Positions 22,861 to 35,716 of a stretch of 64,000 nucleotides of DNA are shown here, piece by piece. The stretch is from contig VDFB02252616.1 of assembly GCA_007258455.2 (NCBI GenBank), positions 119,696,552 to 119,760,551 on the forward strand. Reading direction: 5' to 3'. Source of the stretch: Sequoia sempervirens. Its lineage: Eukaryota > Streptophyta > Pinopsida > Cupressales > Cupressaceae. The stretch's first letter is position 1. Each line of letters begins with the position of its first letter. The position numbers and the translations under genes were made by a program. The notes beneath the pieces were generated by a model. The model saw only the letters and a list, made by a program, of their open reading frames with translations. It did not search any database and was not told the origin of the DNA.

Positions 22861-25560
22861 AGCATGTTTGAATACCCTAGGAAAAAGGGTAAAAATCCAA
22901 AAAAGAAATCAAAAAGATTAAAAAACCAAAAAAAATAAAAAGATCAAAAAAGAAAGAAAAATAGTAAAGAGAAATAAAACATTCTTTGAGTGAAAGCCAC
23001 TTTGTGGCACTCCTAGAATAGGTACTGTAGTGAAAACCTGGTAAATAGGCGATATGTTTGAATAAGACTTGCATCATTATCTATCAGTACTATCCAAGAC
23101 ATCACCCATCCATTCCATAATAAATCATATGCCCAACCATGGCTTGTTATTGATTTAGGAAAGTATTCTTGTCTCGAACTGGGGGCAACTTCCCAAAGCT
23201 ATTTGTAGATTAGATGTTTATGGATTCTATCATAGTCAAAATTTGAAAATAAAAAACATCTAGAAAACAACAAAAAAAAAACATCATTGGATTATTCCTT
23301 CACTCAACATTCTAAGATATCAATATTTTCTTGAACCTCACAGTTAGTTCAAGTAGATTTCTTGCAACATATCCTCTAGAAATAGAAGTGGAATTTCAAT
23401 TCAAGTTATCAATGTTGGATACATCCCAAAAACAAGTTTATGCTTTGAGTCAATTGGTCAAACTATGTAGTCTCTTCATGTACAATTTAGGTTGGCTTAT
23501 CTCTGATTATCCATCGAGGCCTTAGGTCAGTCCACTTAGCTTTCTATCATTCTTTATTTCAACTTAGTCACAAAATCCAAAATCCAAAAACATTCACAAA
23601 AAAAGAAAGGATCAAGAACATTCAAACCAAGTGAACTATGAGCCTCTAAGTGTACAACATAAGCAATGCTTATCTTTGATGAGCCCCCAAGGCCCTAGGT
23701 TAGTCCCCTAAAAACAACAAAAATAACATCATAAAACTCATAAAATAAAAAAGACCTACTCCACTATCACAATTTGTAGTAAAATTTTCACCCATAATAA
23801 AAAAATCATCATAATCACCCTTTGACAAAACAAACAAAAAAACAAACAAAGAAGACATCAAAAGCTAGAACTTTCAAGCAAAAAAGTCACAAAGATTTGA
23901 TCATAAAATAGACGGAAACAAGGAAAAAGTGTTAACTACCTATCTTTTGACAATTCACCAACAACATCTTGAGATATGTCTTAATAGATCCATTCCTATG
24001 ATAGACATGATCAACAATAGATAATAGCCTGATACCTCAAAACATATATGCAAAGTGATACTGCAACTTTGTTTTCATATTTTTATAGTCCTATCTTGAT
24101 GATTTATTTTATTGATTCATTCCCAGGATCTCTCGAGGATGTCTGTAAGGATTTAGAGAAGAAGGAATGCAGACAATTGAGCATCATTTAAATTTGTTTT
24201 TTTAAGATGCTTTTGTGATACTACCATGATGAATACTTGCTTTATTGAGTGCATGGAAGTTGTTTTATGAAAATTCATATAGCAGTTGCATGTTAGGTAT
24301 TTTATAACTCTATGTGCAAATGGTCCAATTTTTTTTAACACAACCTAGCCAATATATTTTAAACAAAGTTTTTGTATGTCTGGCATGAGCAAGAATACTC
24401 TTTGTATGTCGAGTCAAATTCCATGTAATGGATATGAAGTCATCTTGGTTATTAATACCTTGGTGCATCATATCATTTTTCTACATCAAGCAAAATTTTT
24501 AAAAATGCGAAGTCTCCAAGCAAAGCAAAAGCAATACTCTTCAACAACTAAAAAAACATCAAATGTCTATCTATCATCAAATATATCTTCTAACAAACAT
24601 CCATCCTACATCCACAATGTCGTCAATACATATCATGATGATAATAAAGCAATGAGAACATCATGTATCATGTATAAGGTAGACATCCATCATATATCAA
24701 CATCATCATATACATCAATATAACATCATATGTATATCAAAATGATGTAGTGATCATCCATCCATCCACATCATATGCATACATCAGAAAAATATATAAA
24801 CATACATCATAATATATCATCATCCATAAATCATCACATAGACACATAATGAATCCGAATCAAAGTGCATGCATATCTCATATATATATCATCATCAAAA
24901 AATGAGAATGTCATGATACATCATCATGGAAACAAGTGTGATAGGATAATACAAAAATATACATATATACAAGGCCTCAGTTGGGCCAATGAATATATAT
25001 ACAAAATCATGTCTCCAATATAAGTCTAAATAACAATATCATAAAGATCAAGTAGAAACATAACATTGCTTGACCAAAGGAGGAGGACTCTAAAGATTAT
25101 GTTACACATCAGGATCTGACTGTCTAATAGATCGATCACCTAATGCAACATGAGTAGTAGTGCTCGACTCTCCAAACCATGTTCATCTCTACACTCGAGG
25201 AATAAATGCATCATACAAAGTCTAGTAATATGTAGCCCTCTATAGAAACTAATCTCACTTAGCACATAGATTTTCATGCTCTATCCTCAAACTATCCCTA
25301 TCAGTAGTAACAACCTATAATTATGTCTCGACAACAAGACGATGCTAATCTTTGTGTCTCACTCCACCTTGAAACCATCTCACTCCTGTCGAGCAGTGTC
25401 TCTCTCCATTTTCAATGTAACAAGTTGCACCTCTACAGCCTGCCATCATCTTATCTCTACAACTAGCTATGCACCTCCATCCCCAGGTAGTGGAGGGGGA
25501 CATAGAACCTATCCCTAATCAACCTGCATTGGATCACCCTGGGCACCATCATTATGAGCC
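22861..25560. other. Spacer, element B second copy
   Basis: The reverse complement of the spacer at 18636-21344: T-rich run (here A-rich, 22875-22975), the 22-base post-integrase motif, unrecognised sequence, ATCATC/TATATC simple sequence at 24660-25000 and the degenerate PMD tail. No convincing gene. Confidence 0.6.
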
Positions 25561-25589
25561 CTATCAAGCTGCTCTACTAGGATCTTGAT

Positions 25590-27340
25590 ATGCTATCTCT
25601 CTCCTTAGTGACCTATGATTCCTACTCTGCCCACTATGGGATCACCACCATGATATGTGAATCTCAAAGGAAGGCGTCGTGCCTACTATTGATCATAATC
25701 GAGAGTAGTATCTAGATTTGTTAAGCCCACTGGCCAACCCCATCTGACTAGAGCAAGAGCTATGAATGGAACAACATCTTGATCAACTTGCAAACCCCAG
25801 ACACGGACCTCTCTGGTAGTCCGATCAAACTGAACCTCATAAGCATCTAGAAATTAACCTAATCTCTCTCTAAGATGCCTACAAACCCTGTCAGGAAGAT
25901 ATCTCTCCAAAAGAGAGTGTGTGTGACCGATCAACCATCTAGTCTATCTGTAATATACCAACTACTCTTGATCATTAGGCCACATTTCACAATCGATATA
26001 GGGTATCCATACAAAACCTGGCATGTCATCAAATACACGACGCCAGTAGGAAAGTTGTCTAGGCAATGCATAATGTAGAAAATCTCTGTAACAATAAGAA
26101 TTGGGATCCTTAGCAGTACAATCTAGTATACCATCTAGACAAGTCATTGAGATGTGCTCCTAGGCCCATACATGAAGAAGAGAAACACCAACATAAATAG
26201 AATTCCCACCATGATATGCAACCTCATGCATATCTCTGTATAGGTGGGCAAGGAGACATGGACCTAATGTGTATCTAGTACCATGCTCGAACATCTGCTC
26301 AATGCATATACCCCATCCCATAGGAAATTGTTGAACTCTCCTATCGGGAACAACAAGCCCCAAAACCAAACTATAGAGAAAATTTAAAATGAGATTGACA
26401 CTTCCAAAAAAATCTAATTAGACTATCTCTAATTGTTGAACCTCTAGTCATCTCACACCAAGAACGTGACACATAGTGTGGGTGCCCTGTTAAACGAAGT
26501 ATATAACTAGATCTCCATGAATGGGTATGTGGAGGATCCTCCACACATCCGCAAGAGTAATGGTGGCCTCCCCATTAGGTAAATGAAATGAAGACGTCTT
26601 TGAGTGCCACCTCTCCGCGAGTGCGGTCATCATCATGCTATGACATCTAATGGTGGGCATGTAACAAATGTGCCACAACTTGACATCTAGAAAATATCAC
26701 TCTAAAACATCAAAACCCACAATCAAATCAAATAGATCATGTGGTCATTGCTCCCTCGATTGGAGTGGATTAAGGACCACCTACAATCATTCAAACCATG
26801 ATGTTAAAGATTTTCTCTAAAATTGCAAAAGAAAACAAAAATAATGAACAAATGGAGTTAGGATCTAAAAAAGTCAAAAGCAAAAGTTTTATGTCAGAAG
26901 CAAGATTTTTTTATTAAAAGCGATAAATTTAAGCAAAAGCAATGAATTTATTTTCAAAAGCAATAAATGAAAGCAATAGGGAAAGTTTCAAAAGTACAAA
27001 AGTTTGGCAAAGGTACAAAATCACAAGGGTGAGTAAAATGCAAGAAAGCAAACAAAAGAGCAAAAATAGAGAAAGTGTGAAAATCAAATGTGCTAAATTA
27101 GGTCAAAAGCACAAAATAAAAGCAAGTGCGCAAGTGACCTATTTAAAAAAGAAAAAGTGCCAAAACCGACTCAAAAGTACCAAATTCCTAAATCTAACAC
27201 TATTGACTAGTTGGACTTTGTGCATTAATTACAAAAACATGGAAAGATGAAAACAAAAATTGAAATGGTACATATTGGGGCATCAATGCCTACAAGCCAT
27301 CCAAACTTTCAAACTATGTCCACGTGATGTGGGGCTCCTG
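25590..27340 (-). pseudogene. PMD gene, element B second copy
   Basis: The minus-strand copy of the PMD gene at 16876-18620. 26490-26678 encodes the HLPNGEATITL region, 26160-26369 GPCLLAHLYRDMHEVAYHGG, and 25962-26147 DMPGFVWIPYIDCEMWPND. The upstream exon-like segment (ERIQEPHI) is at about 27290-27345. The frame changes sit near the same places as in contig 1, so most damage predates the split of the two copies. Confidence 0.75.
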
Positions 27341-27774
27341 AATCCTCTCCATAGATCCTTGACAACTAAAAAACTAAGAAAACTAGAGGCAAGAATTCTC
27401 TATAGGCTCAAAGTGCAAATGCGGTAATTAGTACCCTAATTACCTATTTTAACCACCCAAAACCCTAATTTTTTCTTAAAGAAACCTTCCTAGGTTAAAA
27501 TTAGGATCACTTGGGAACATTTGAAGGAGCATTGAAATACCTATAGACTTAATTTTTCATCCTCTACATGACTGAACTGAAATAAAATCATGTCGTGAAC
27601 CTAACCTCAAAATTGAAATTTTTAGCCAACCTCTTGAGGAGGCAGCCCAAAGTCCTACTATCATTTTTCTGATCACTGAGGCACAGTGGGGCATATAAAT
27701 TTTTTCAAAATTTGATCTTAACATCAAAGCTTTGAAACAAAGCAACCAATTCATTGTCTCAAAGAGGGGCAAAA

Positions 27775-28819
27775 TGTAGACATGTGAAATTGACCTAACA
27801 CCTATCACACACCTTAAATGACATTTTCACATCATGAACACCATTATCATCAAATATCATTGCATTTCACATCAAAAGTATCAAAAACCCTAATTTCCCC
27901 TATTAATTGAATAATTAGATATTATTTAATCAATTCATCTTTTCACCATTTGTGATGAATTAAATAAATTTCATTTATTTAATAAAGTCCTAATCTAACT
28001 TTATTCTTCCTGATTAATTAAATAATGCCAATTATTTAATTATTTTGCTAATTCACTTTATTCCCCTAAGTCAATTAAACTATTAAAACATAATAGTTTA
28101 AATATATCACATTCCCTCCAAAATGTGAATAAAATAAACTATTCAAAACATCATCAAAGTTCAAATCAAACAAATGCAACTTTTTTGGAAAAAGTCAAAA
28201 TTGATTTGCACGTTCAACTCCAAAAAGAATTAATTAATTATCCTCATCCACTTTCTTGATTCAGAAAGTTATGAATCACTGACTGATCAATCTATTCTTC
28301 AATCATGCTAATCATGTAATCAATTTGCATAGATTATTTCGATGTAAATCCTCTTAACATATTTTGATCATCAATATTCTACTATGCAATCCTAATCGTC
28401 CATTTCAAATCACAAATTTTATATAACAAACCTCTTTCCTCACAAAAAAGGATCAAAGAATTAGTACAATTTATGCAACAGAGTAATGCCAAGATCCTAA
28501 TCGACATTGACAAAGCTTCAACCAACATATTTGATCAAACACATGCATGCTCTTCAAAGCTCTTGCATGCAATCATGAAGACTTCACATTGATAATAACA
28601 ACCCAACATCTTCACAAATACACTCTGGCATAGCATGGTAAAGCTATTGTGTTATTGAATTCGTTGTTATTGTATTCTTGCAAATACATTCTTGATTTCT
28701 TTAATTTCATAGTTTCATTTGGTGAGTGAAGGAATGAATCTTGATCATTATTTTGTATTAGATTAGTTTCTATTCATTATTTTTATCTTATTTATACTTG
28801 TAGATTTCCCCCTCACTCA
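27775..28819 (+). repeat. 3' LTR of element B, second copy
   Basis: 1,045 bp, starting TGTAGACATG directly after the polypurine tract (27761-27774) and ending CACTCA. It is 115 bp shorter than 15286-16445 because one of two tandem AT-rich units is missing. Confidence 0.9.
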
Positions 28820-30007
28820 CCATCCAAAATATATCATCTTTCCATAATCTTAGCATTTCCATCCGTTATGATAAGGTAGTCATCACAACCATCATCCTTA
28901 GACCTTGGTCTTTTAGGCCATTAGCCTACCCTATCACCTTATCATTGTCGTCATCATTTCTTTCATCATTGATCATCCTTATCTTCCTATCCAATCTTTG
29001 ACATAGTTTATCCTATATCATCACCCAATCATAATCCATATCATATCTTATCAAAACCATTCTTTTCAAGAGTCTATCTAGATCCTAATTCTTGTTATCA
29101 AAATTCCCATTTCTCCTTCTTATCAATACCAACACATATCATCCTCAACCTCCCATATCCAAATATCAATAACCACCCTTCAGAACTAGGCAATGGGAAA
29201 ATGACAATGCATAACTACAACGACAAGTAGTAGAATGCATTAAATGAAAAAAAAGTATATGTTCTTGAGAATTTGAGGAAGGTGCATGTGTAGTATGTGA
29301 AAATATAGGAAAATGACAATGCAAAATCAGAGGTAGCACATACTAGAATGTATGAAATAAAAAAGGAATCTACTCTAAAAACACTTGAAAAGAAGCATAC
29401 CAAAGTGAATGAGATAGATAATGTATTGAATGAAGAGATTCTTCCTGCTCTTGAGAAGTTTCAAGGAAGGTTCTTGTGCAGTATATGGAATGGGAAAATG
29501 GCAATGGTGAAGTGGAAAAACTCAAGAGGCTTTATATTTGGTAAGAATTTGTGCAGGAAAAGAAAGTTAGAGATAATGCTATCGATGGATTTGAAAAAAT
29601 GAAGTCAAATGTTCTTGAACTTAAGACTTCCATGGAGCAAATACAATTAAAAATAGATGATAAGGAAGAAGCAATATCAAATGTTTAAGTGCAAAAAAAG
29701 AGAATCGGTGTGGTGAACACATGAAAGTATTCAAGAGATTGAAAACTCTATCAAACAAAGGGATGTTGTTGTCCTAAAGCATTAATGATAGAGCAACTAA
29801 TCTAAAGCTCAAAGTAAAAGATATGAAAAAGAAGTTAGAAAATCATGAAAAGGAATACTAAGGGGTGTTAATAGGTAAGAGAAGTAGAGATGAGGAAAAA
29901 TGTGTGGATGGTCAAGTTGCAAATGCAAAAACAATAGTTGGAAGAGTTGAAATTGAAGAAAAACAACTAAAGACAAAAATTAACCACTTAGAAAAGGAAT
30001 TAAAAGA
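28820..30007 (+). pseudogene. Coiled-coil remnant, second copy
   Basis: Plus-strand copy of 14099-15285. 29348-29602 encodes ESTLKTLEKKHTKVNEIDNV and continues through LELKTSMEQIQLKIDD with a stop after AISNV. A later frame, LKLKVKDMKKKLENHEKEY, reaches INHLEKELKD at the insertion point of element A. The heptad-like Leu spacing supports a long coiled coil. The parent gene is not recognised. Confidence 0.5.
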
Positions 30008-31229
30008 TGTAATGTCGTAAAATTGCACCTAGAGGCAATTCCAAATTTTTGCACTTTTTCCTAGCATTTATGACACCTTAGAGCATTAATGACAAAAATT
30101 CCATGAGCCAAAATTTTGCAATTTTGATCCCATGTGGACTAGTGGTAGAGCAACATAAGCCTAATGACACATTTCCCAAAAATCTAGGCCTTGAACACTT
30201 GTGCAGCATGCTAGCATCCTAGCGGTTTTCTGACTTTGAAATGGGGAATCTAGAATATTGACTCTCTCAACACGTGTCCTAGCAATCAATTTCATGTATA
30301 ATGGCTCCTTTCCATCCCTACATGCATTAAAACCCCTCATATTCTCACATTTTGGGGTTCAAGTCATTCAATCAAGCTCTCTACATACTTTTCACCCTTG
30401 AGTTCTCTTCATTCTTGAAAACAACATTCTCACAAGTCAAGCCATTCTGAACTGAGGTCCTTCCAGCAACTACAACTCTCAAGCAAGAACTCAACAGTGT
30501 ATTCATGTTCTCTAGAGAGGGTCTAGGCCCGTGGGTAATGCTCTCTCTCTCTCTCTTACTCTTTCCTATCTACTTGTTCATTTACTACTTAGTGGTGTGG
30601 GTTCTACTCCTAAAAAAGGTTTTTCTTTCACCACACGCTTTGTCTATTTTTCTTACACTCCTTTCAAACTTGGTTGTCTGTGGAGGTGGGAACACCAAAG
30701 TGGGGGTCTAACTGAGGAAAACCCCTATACAGCCCCAACATTTTCCCCTTGTTATTCTATGTGTAGGTTACAAATTAGAGTTTGGAGTGAAGACCCGAAC
30801 ATCCGGTTGAAGGTAAGTTTTCTACGAGTTCTCCTTGTGCTTTATTTTAAGTTTTTGCTTTCGGTTTGATAATTCTATTTAGAAGACCTTAGATCGGAGT
30901 TAGGAGGTGAAGCTTTATTTTTCCCACCTGAGTGCCTAAGCTTTCTATTACTTAGGATGCCAACACACCATTTAGATGACAATGCATCATGCTAGCATCT
31001 TGAATATGTGATGCCATCTTTTGGCCGAGAGCTCCTCTATCTGAGGTGGAAATCCAAAAGTTTCGCTCCCTCGAGATCTGAAGTAGTCTTCTCTAAAACA
31101 TAACTTGAGTACATTTTCTTTACTGTTTCTTCATTTTGTTTATTGTTGAGGTGGATAAGGGAAATTCGTTCCCTAATGATCTCTTGAGAATGAAGAGACC
31201 CATGTGTAGCGAATCCCTCTTATCTCACA
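30008..31229 (+). repeat. 5' LTR of element A, second copy
   Basis: 1,222 bp, starting TGTAATGTCG and ending TATCTCACA, followed by the primer-binding region TTTTGGTGAACCCAACAT. Confidence 0.9.
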
Positions 31230-31245
31230 TTTTGGTGAACCCAAC

Positions 31246-31790
31246 ATGAACATGTCAGATCTATTTCTACAATGTTTTCATGTTTATGATAACACTTTCT
31301 CTAAGGAAGATTTTGATATGCTAGATGACACTCTAGATGACTTCTTAGAAGCGCCCTCTATTCACAAACCTTATGAGAAAACTTCCTCTCTGCAAGTTAG
31401 GAAGTCAGTAAATGTAGTTGTGGTCTTTATGGCTCCTCCAACCCCTAAGAAACCCATCATTTGTGTGACCCCAACCAACCCTTCTTTTGGGGAGGATAAT
31501 TCCATCTATGGAATTTTATGTCGAAATGATTTTTCGAACTTATATTCAAGGTTCGTAAAAGCTACCAACCCCACTCTTTACAATGTTGTTGGGCACACAT
31601 ATAATACAAGAAGAAAAAAAAGAACTCAGATCAACAACCTCATGTTCCTATGTCTCAACCCACTCAAGTTCCTACTTCTTTATCACCTTCTTAGCCAAGT
31701 CTTCCTTCAGCACCTAAACCTACATTTAAAGCACCAGGTGATTATGATCTTGTTGAGAAACTTCATGTTACTCTAGCTAAGATCTCACTT
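31246..31790 (+). pseudogene. N-terminal ORF of element A, second copy
   Basis: 176 codons starting MNMSDLFLQCF, with the same basic NTRRKKRTQ stretch and A-run (about 31610-31622) where the frame moves. No Gag domain or CCHC knuckle, as in the contig 1 copy, so this absence predates the split of the copies. Confidence 0.6.
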
Positions 31791-31796
31791 TGAGAT

Positions 31797-32942
31797 TTGC
31801 TTCAAACCACCCCAGTTTATAAAGAGATGCTTCAGGAATACTTGCAGAAAATCCTCTTGCCTGCCTTTGCTAGGCCTATGGATGTTAATATGTTGTTGTC
31901 TCAAATTCAAGTATATTCACTGAATATCACATTCCATCTGCAAGAACTCCCACCTCTGGATGTGCAGAAGCAAGTAGACCCCTTGATGATTATAACTAAT
32001 GTTAATAATATCAATATTAGGCATTCTCTCATTGACACCGGTTCAACTCTCAACATTTGTATTATCGACCTACTACCTAAGATTAAAGTTGATTCATCTT
32101 CTCTAGCTTTTTCTTCCTTCTACATTCATGGGTTCGATAAAACTGGCCATCAAGCTCTAGGCACGATAATACTTCCTTTGCAGCTAGGTCCCCTTACCTT
32201 ACCTACTTTGGTTTATGTGATGCCTGGCCCTTTACCTTATAATATTCTTTTAGGGAGACCCTGGATTCATGCAATGGGTGTTGTAACTTCTACCTTACAA
32301 AGTCCCTTAAATTTTTTCACAAATAATCAGGTGGTCACTATTAAAGATGATCCAAAATCCATTCACCTTTGTGAGCTAGCGACTGCTAATTGGGCTTCAG
32401 TCATCTCCACTCTTAAGAATTGTATTCCATCCTTAACCACTAATGCTATGGTGTGTTCCTCGACGATACCCTTTGTGGAGGTTGTCACCGAAGCAAACTC
32501 CATTAAAAATGAATCACCTAAAGCAGAAAGTATTAAGTCCTCCCTCTCTTCTCCTTATTTTTCTAAGTCAAATGCTTTATTTGGTGATGATTGGGGCTCT
32601 CTAGAATTCTCTGAATTCTTCATTGCAGAATACAGAGTGAGTCTTGCTTGTATAGAGTTTTTGAGTGTCTCTAATGAGAAGATGGACGACACTCTCATTA
32701 AGGAAGAGAAATGTGATCCTATTCCGGAGAAAAGTTCTTCCTCTACCGAGGAGAGTAGTCCCACTCTTGCAAAGGAAGTTAACATTTGTGAACCAAGTGA
32801 AGAAGGTGAGAGTGCTCCTGTGGATGTGTTTTATGTTCATTGGTGGAACGAAACCCTCTACGTAGAGCTGCCACCTCTGAAAGTTTTGAAAACTCATTAT
32901 GGTTTTGGATATGAACTCGCCTCTCTATATGGCTATGTGTAG
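31797..32942 (+). pseudogene. Aspartic protease region, element A second copy
   Basis: A 381-codon open frame. SLIDTGSTLNIC is near residue 80 and ILLGRPWIHAMG near residue 152, with an acidic, serine-rich tail ending near HYGFGYELASLYGYV. The start given is simply the first ATG of the open frame (it precedes the PR proper by the Gag-PR linker). Frame preservation over 1.1 kb in both copies contrasts with the damaged RT and integrase. Confidence 0.88.
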
Positions 32943-33197
32943 AAGGGCTTGGGGTGTATCGAGCAAGGAATTCAAGTCCCTATCTAGTTTAAGCCATGAA
33001 AGCACTATCTAGGTTTGGGATGCTTTATCGAACAATCTAAGCAGAAACCTTGGTGGAGTGTTAATATGATTTTGGTTGAAACATTGAGTTTGTTCCATCT
33101 TGAATTGATAGAGGATAGGGGGTAGGCCGAGAAAATCCCTTTGGATGTCTTCTCTTTAGATGAAGCACTTGAGTAATTCCTAGGTTCCTACGCCCCT

Positions 33198-34137
33198 TTG
33201 CCTCCCTTTCATCACAAGAGACGATTCCCATATTACCCGCATGAACAAGTGTACTTTGGAGAACCTATCTTGAGTATTGATGAGCATGACCCCGTATCTA
33301 ATGGTTGTAATGATGTTCCATTGTTGCATCCTAAAGATCATAGTTCTCTCCTTAGAGGAGATACTCCTGAGATCTCCATGGATTCTAAGTCTTCTAAAAA
33401 AGTGATTAAGATCGGGAAGTTTCTTTCTTTAGAAGAAGTAGATGAACATTTTGATCTCTTACATTCACACCCTGATATCTTTTCTTGGACGTATGAGGAT
33501 ATGCCTAGCATTGATGAGTCTATAGTGGTTCATAATATCATCCTATGTCCCGACGCTAAGCTGGTCAAGAGAAAAATTTGAAAGATCAATCCCAGGGTGG
33601 TGTTGATGGTTAAGATTGAGATAGAGAAGTTGTTAAAAGTAGGTTTTATCCGTCCAATCGACTACTCCTCTTGGATCTTGAATATAGTTGTCGCTAGTAA
33701 ATCTAAGGGTTGTATTTGTATATGTATTAACTTTCGTGATCTTAATAAGGCTTCTCTAAAGGATGATTTTCCACTACCTAATATAGATATGATTTTGAAT
33801 TTGACTGCAAGCCATGCATTGTTATCTTTTATGGACGGTTTCTCGGGTTACAATTAGATCCGTATTAATCTAGAAGATCAGTAAAAGACAACCTTCACTA
33901 CCCCTTGGGGTTCCTTCTATTATGTGGTCATGCCCTTTGGGTTAAAGAATGTAGGAGAAACTTACCAATGGGAAATGACCCAGATATTTCATGATTTCAT
34001 TCATAAGATTTTAGAGGATTATGTTGATGACATCTTGGTGAAATCTATAACTCATCAAGATCATGTAAAGAACCTTCATCTCATTCTTGAAAGGATTTGA
34101 ATCTATAAGATGAGACTCAATCCCCTTAAGTGCATCT
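33198..34137 (+). pseudogene. PR-RT linker and reverse transcriptase, element A second copy
   Basis: 33198-33581 is the linker with DIFSWTYEDMPSID. 33597-33857 holds VGFIRPIDYSSW, FRDLNKASLKDDFPL and LLSFMDGFSGYN. YVDDIL is at about 34019-34036, so the catalytic aspartates are intact. A stop stands directly after GFSGYN. Confidence 0.88.
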
Positions 34138-35456
34138 TTGATGTGGACGCCGAAAAAACTTTTGGGTTTCATAGTTTCTCACCATGAGATTGAAGTTGAA
34201 ACAAATAAGATTGATGCTATTGTTAATATGCCTCTACCCAAGAATATTATTGAATTGCAAAGCTTACAAGGGAAAATTCAAGAAATTCATATATTCATAT
34301 CTCAGTTGGTTTATCATACTCTTCCCTTCACTCATCTATTAAAGAAATATTTTTGCTTCATATGAGATGAGGAGTGCCATAAAGCTTTTGAGTCAATCAA
34401 ATCCTATTTGGCTAATCCTCCTGCATTAATGCCAACTATGCAAGATAGACCCTTTATGCTTTACCTCACAACATCACCATATGCTTTGGCAACTTTACTG
34501 GCCTAGTATGATAATGTCGGGAAAGAAAGAGTGGTCTACTACATTAATTATGTTATGATCAAAAAATAAACTCATTACTCTTCCATGGAAAGGAATTGCC
34601 TTGGTCTTGTCTTTGCTACACAGAAGTTAAGGAATTACCTTCTCCATGCTAAAATGCAAGTGACCTTTCGAAGCATTTATTCTCTAATGCCAACCTTATT
34701 GGGAGGTTAGCGAAATGGGTAATGTTACTCTTTGAGTTTGACATAAAGTTCTTTACTCAGAAGTTAGTAAAGGGTCAAGTGGTTTCCGATCAATTGGCAG
34801 ACACTCCCTCATCTCACTCCTTCCTGGGATTGGATCTATTTCCTAATGAGAACATTTTAAGTGTTAACCATGACCTTGAATGGAAAATGTACTTTGATGG
34901 GTCGAGATGTTAGATTAGTTCTGGGACAGGTGTGGTTTTGATGTCACCTGAAGGTAAATTGATCCCTCTCTCCTTTCGATTGGATTTCCCTTGCACTAAC
35001 ATCACCGAGTACGAAGCCCTCATTTCTGGTTTGCATGCCACGATTGTACTAAGGATAAAACATCTTCATATATTGGGTGATCTTGAACTCATTGTGAACC
35101 AGATTATGGGAGCCTATCAATCTAAGCAAAGTACATTGTCTTGATATCAAGACCTTGCTTTATCCTTTCTCAATTGGTTCTCTTCTTTCATGATAGAAAA
35201 TATCCATAGAAGAGAGAATAGATGTGTAGATGCCATAGAAAGCACTACTTCCCTGGTACCCTTAGATGAAGATTCAAAAGAATACCACTTTGTGGTCCAG
35301 GTCCTACAAACCTCAATAGTTTCCAATCAACCTCAATCAAATGACTTTGTGTGTTCTCACATAGACTTGGGAGAATGGTTTTCTAATATTTACAATTACC
35401 TAAAGAATAGAAACTTTCCCAATGATGTGACGAAGAATGATCACACTCGTATATGA
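34138..35456 (+). pseudogene. RT connection and two RNase H domains, element A second copy
   Basis: 34138-34365 is the RT connection (KKLLGFIVSHHEIEVETNKI). The first RNase H region follows to about 34720. The second RNase H starts at YFDGS near 34890 and continues with TNITEYEALISGLHA, DLELIVNQIMGAYQSK (34932-35144) and RRENRCVDAIE (35190-35250). Two successive RNase H domains are the main support for a Tat assignment. Confidence 0.8.
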
Positions 35457-35459
35457 AAG

Positions 35460-35616
35460 TTTTCAGACTATTATGTTATTTTATCCAATGTTCTCTATTG
35501 AAAATCTTATAATGGCTTGCTTCTCTGATGCTTCACTAAACCGGAAATACCCCTCGTCCTTAAAGAAGCCCATTCAGGCTCCGGGGGTGGGAACTTTGGA
35601 GGGAAATCCCTTGTGA
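35460..35616 (+). pseudogene. Integrase start, element A second copy
   Basis: Matches the zinc-binding region at 8495-8650 and stops at the gap within GGNFGGKSLV. Confidence 0.75.
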
Positions 35617-35716
35617 NNNNNNNNNNNNNNNNNNNNNNNNNNNNNNNNNNNNNNNNNNNNNNNNNNNNNNNNNNNNNNNNNNNNNNNNNNNNNNNNNNNN
35701 NNNNNNNNNNNNNNNN
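35617..35716. other. Assembly gap (100 N)
   Basis: Exactly 100 N. Before it is integrase A; after it is integrase B on the opposite strand. Confidence 0.98.

Larger units (their letters stand above)
22302..28819 (+). mobile_element. Element B, 3' part, second copy
   Basis: Equivalent to 15286-21894 in opposite orientation. It holds the integrase C-terminal domain, the spacer with the 22-base motif (23029-23050), a minus-strand PMD gene, the polypurine tract and the LTR. The base after the LTR begins CCATC (28820-28824), the complement of the TSD GATGG. Confidence 0.88.
22302..35616. repeat. Inverted copy of 8495-21894 (contig 2)
   Basis: The whole contig is the reverse complement of 8495-21894 at about 96% identity by eye. 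Paired coordinates sum to 44196 at the inner end and 44111 at the outer end. The main indel is a 115 bp unit missing from the LTR at 27775-28819. The order integrase B, PMD, LTR B, coiled-coil remnant, LTR A, PR, RT, RNase H is conserved, including TSDs GATGG and TCTTT, so it is the same pair of insertions and not independent ones. It is probably misoriented (see findings). Confidence 0.93.
30008..35616 (+). mobile_element. Element A, 5' part, second copy (cut by gap)
   Basis: 5' LTR, N-terminal ORF, protease, RT, both RNase H domains and the start of integrase on the plus strand. It stops in integrase at the 100-N gap. The TSD complement AAAGA is at 30003-30007. Corresponds to 8495-14098. 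Confidence 0.9.

Noticed and set aside
26942..27250. 102-codon Lys/Ser-rich frame in contig 2
   Set aside because: It arises from the CTTTTG/CAAAAG-rich repeat sequence of the presumed intron, read on the opposite strand from the PMD gene.
30505..30869. Two overlapping frames in an LTR A copy, also seen at 13242-13514
   Set aside because: LTR sequence; Leu/Phe-rich translation of a CT-rich tract, no conserved domain and no signal beyond chance.
8495..35616. Natural hairpin locus producing small RNAs
   Set aside because: Possible in principle, but the exact 169-base overlap at contig edges makes a flipped contig the simpler explanation.
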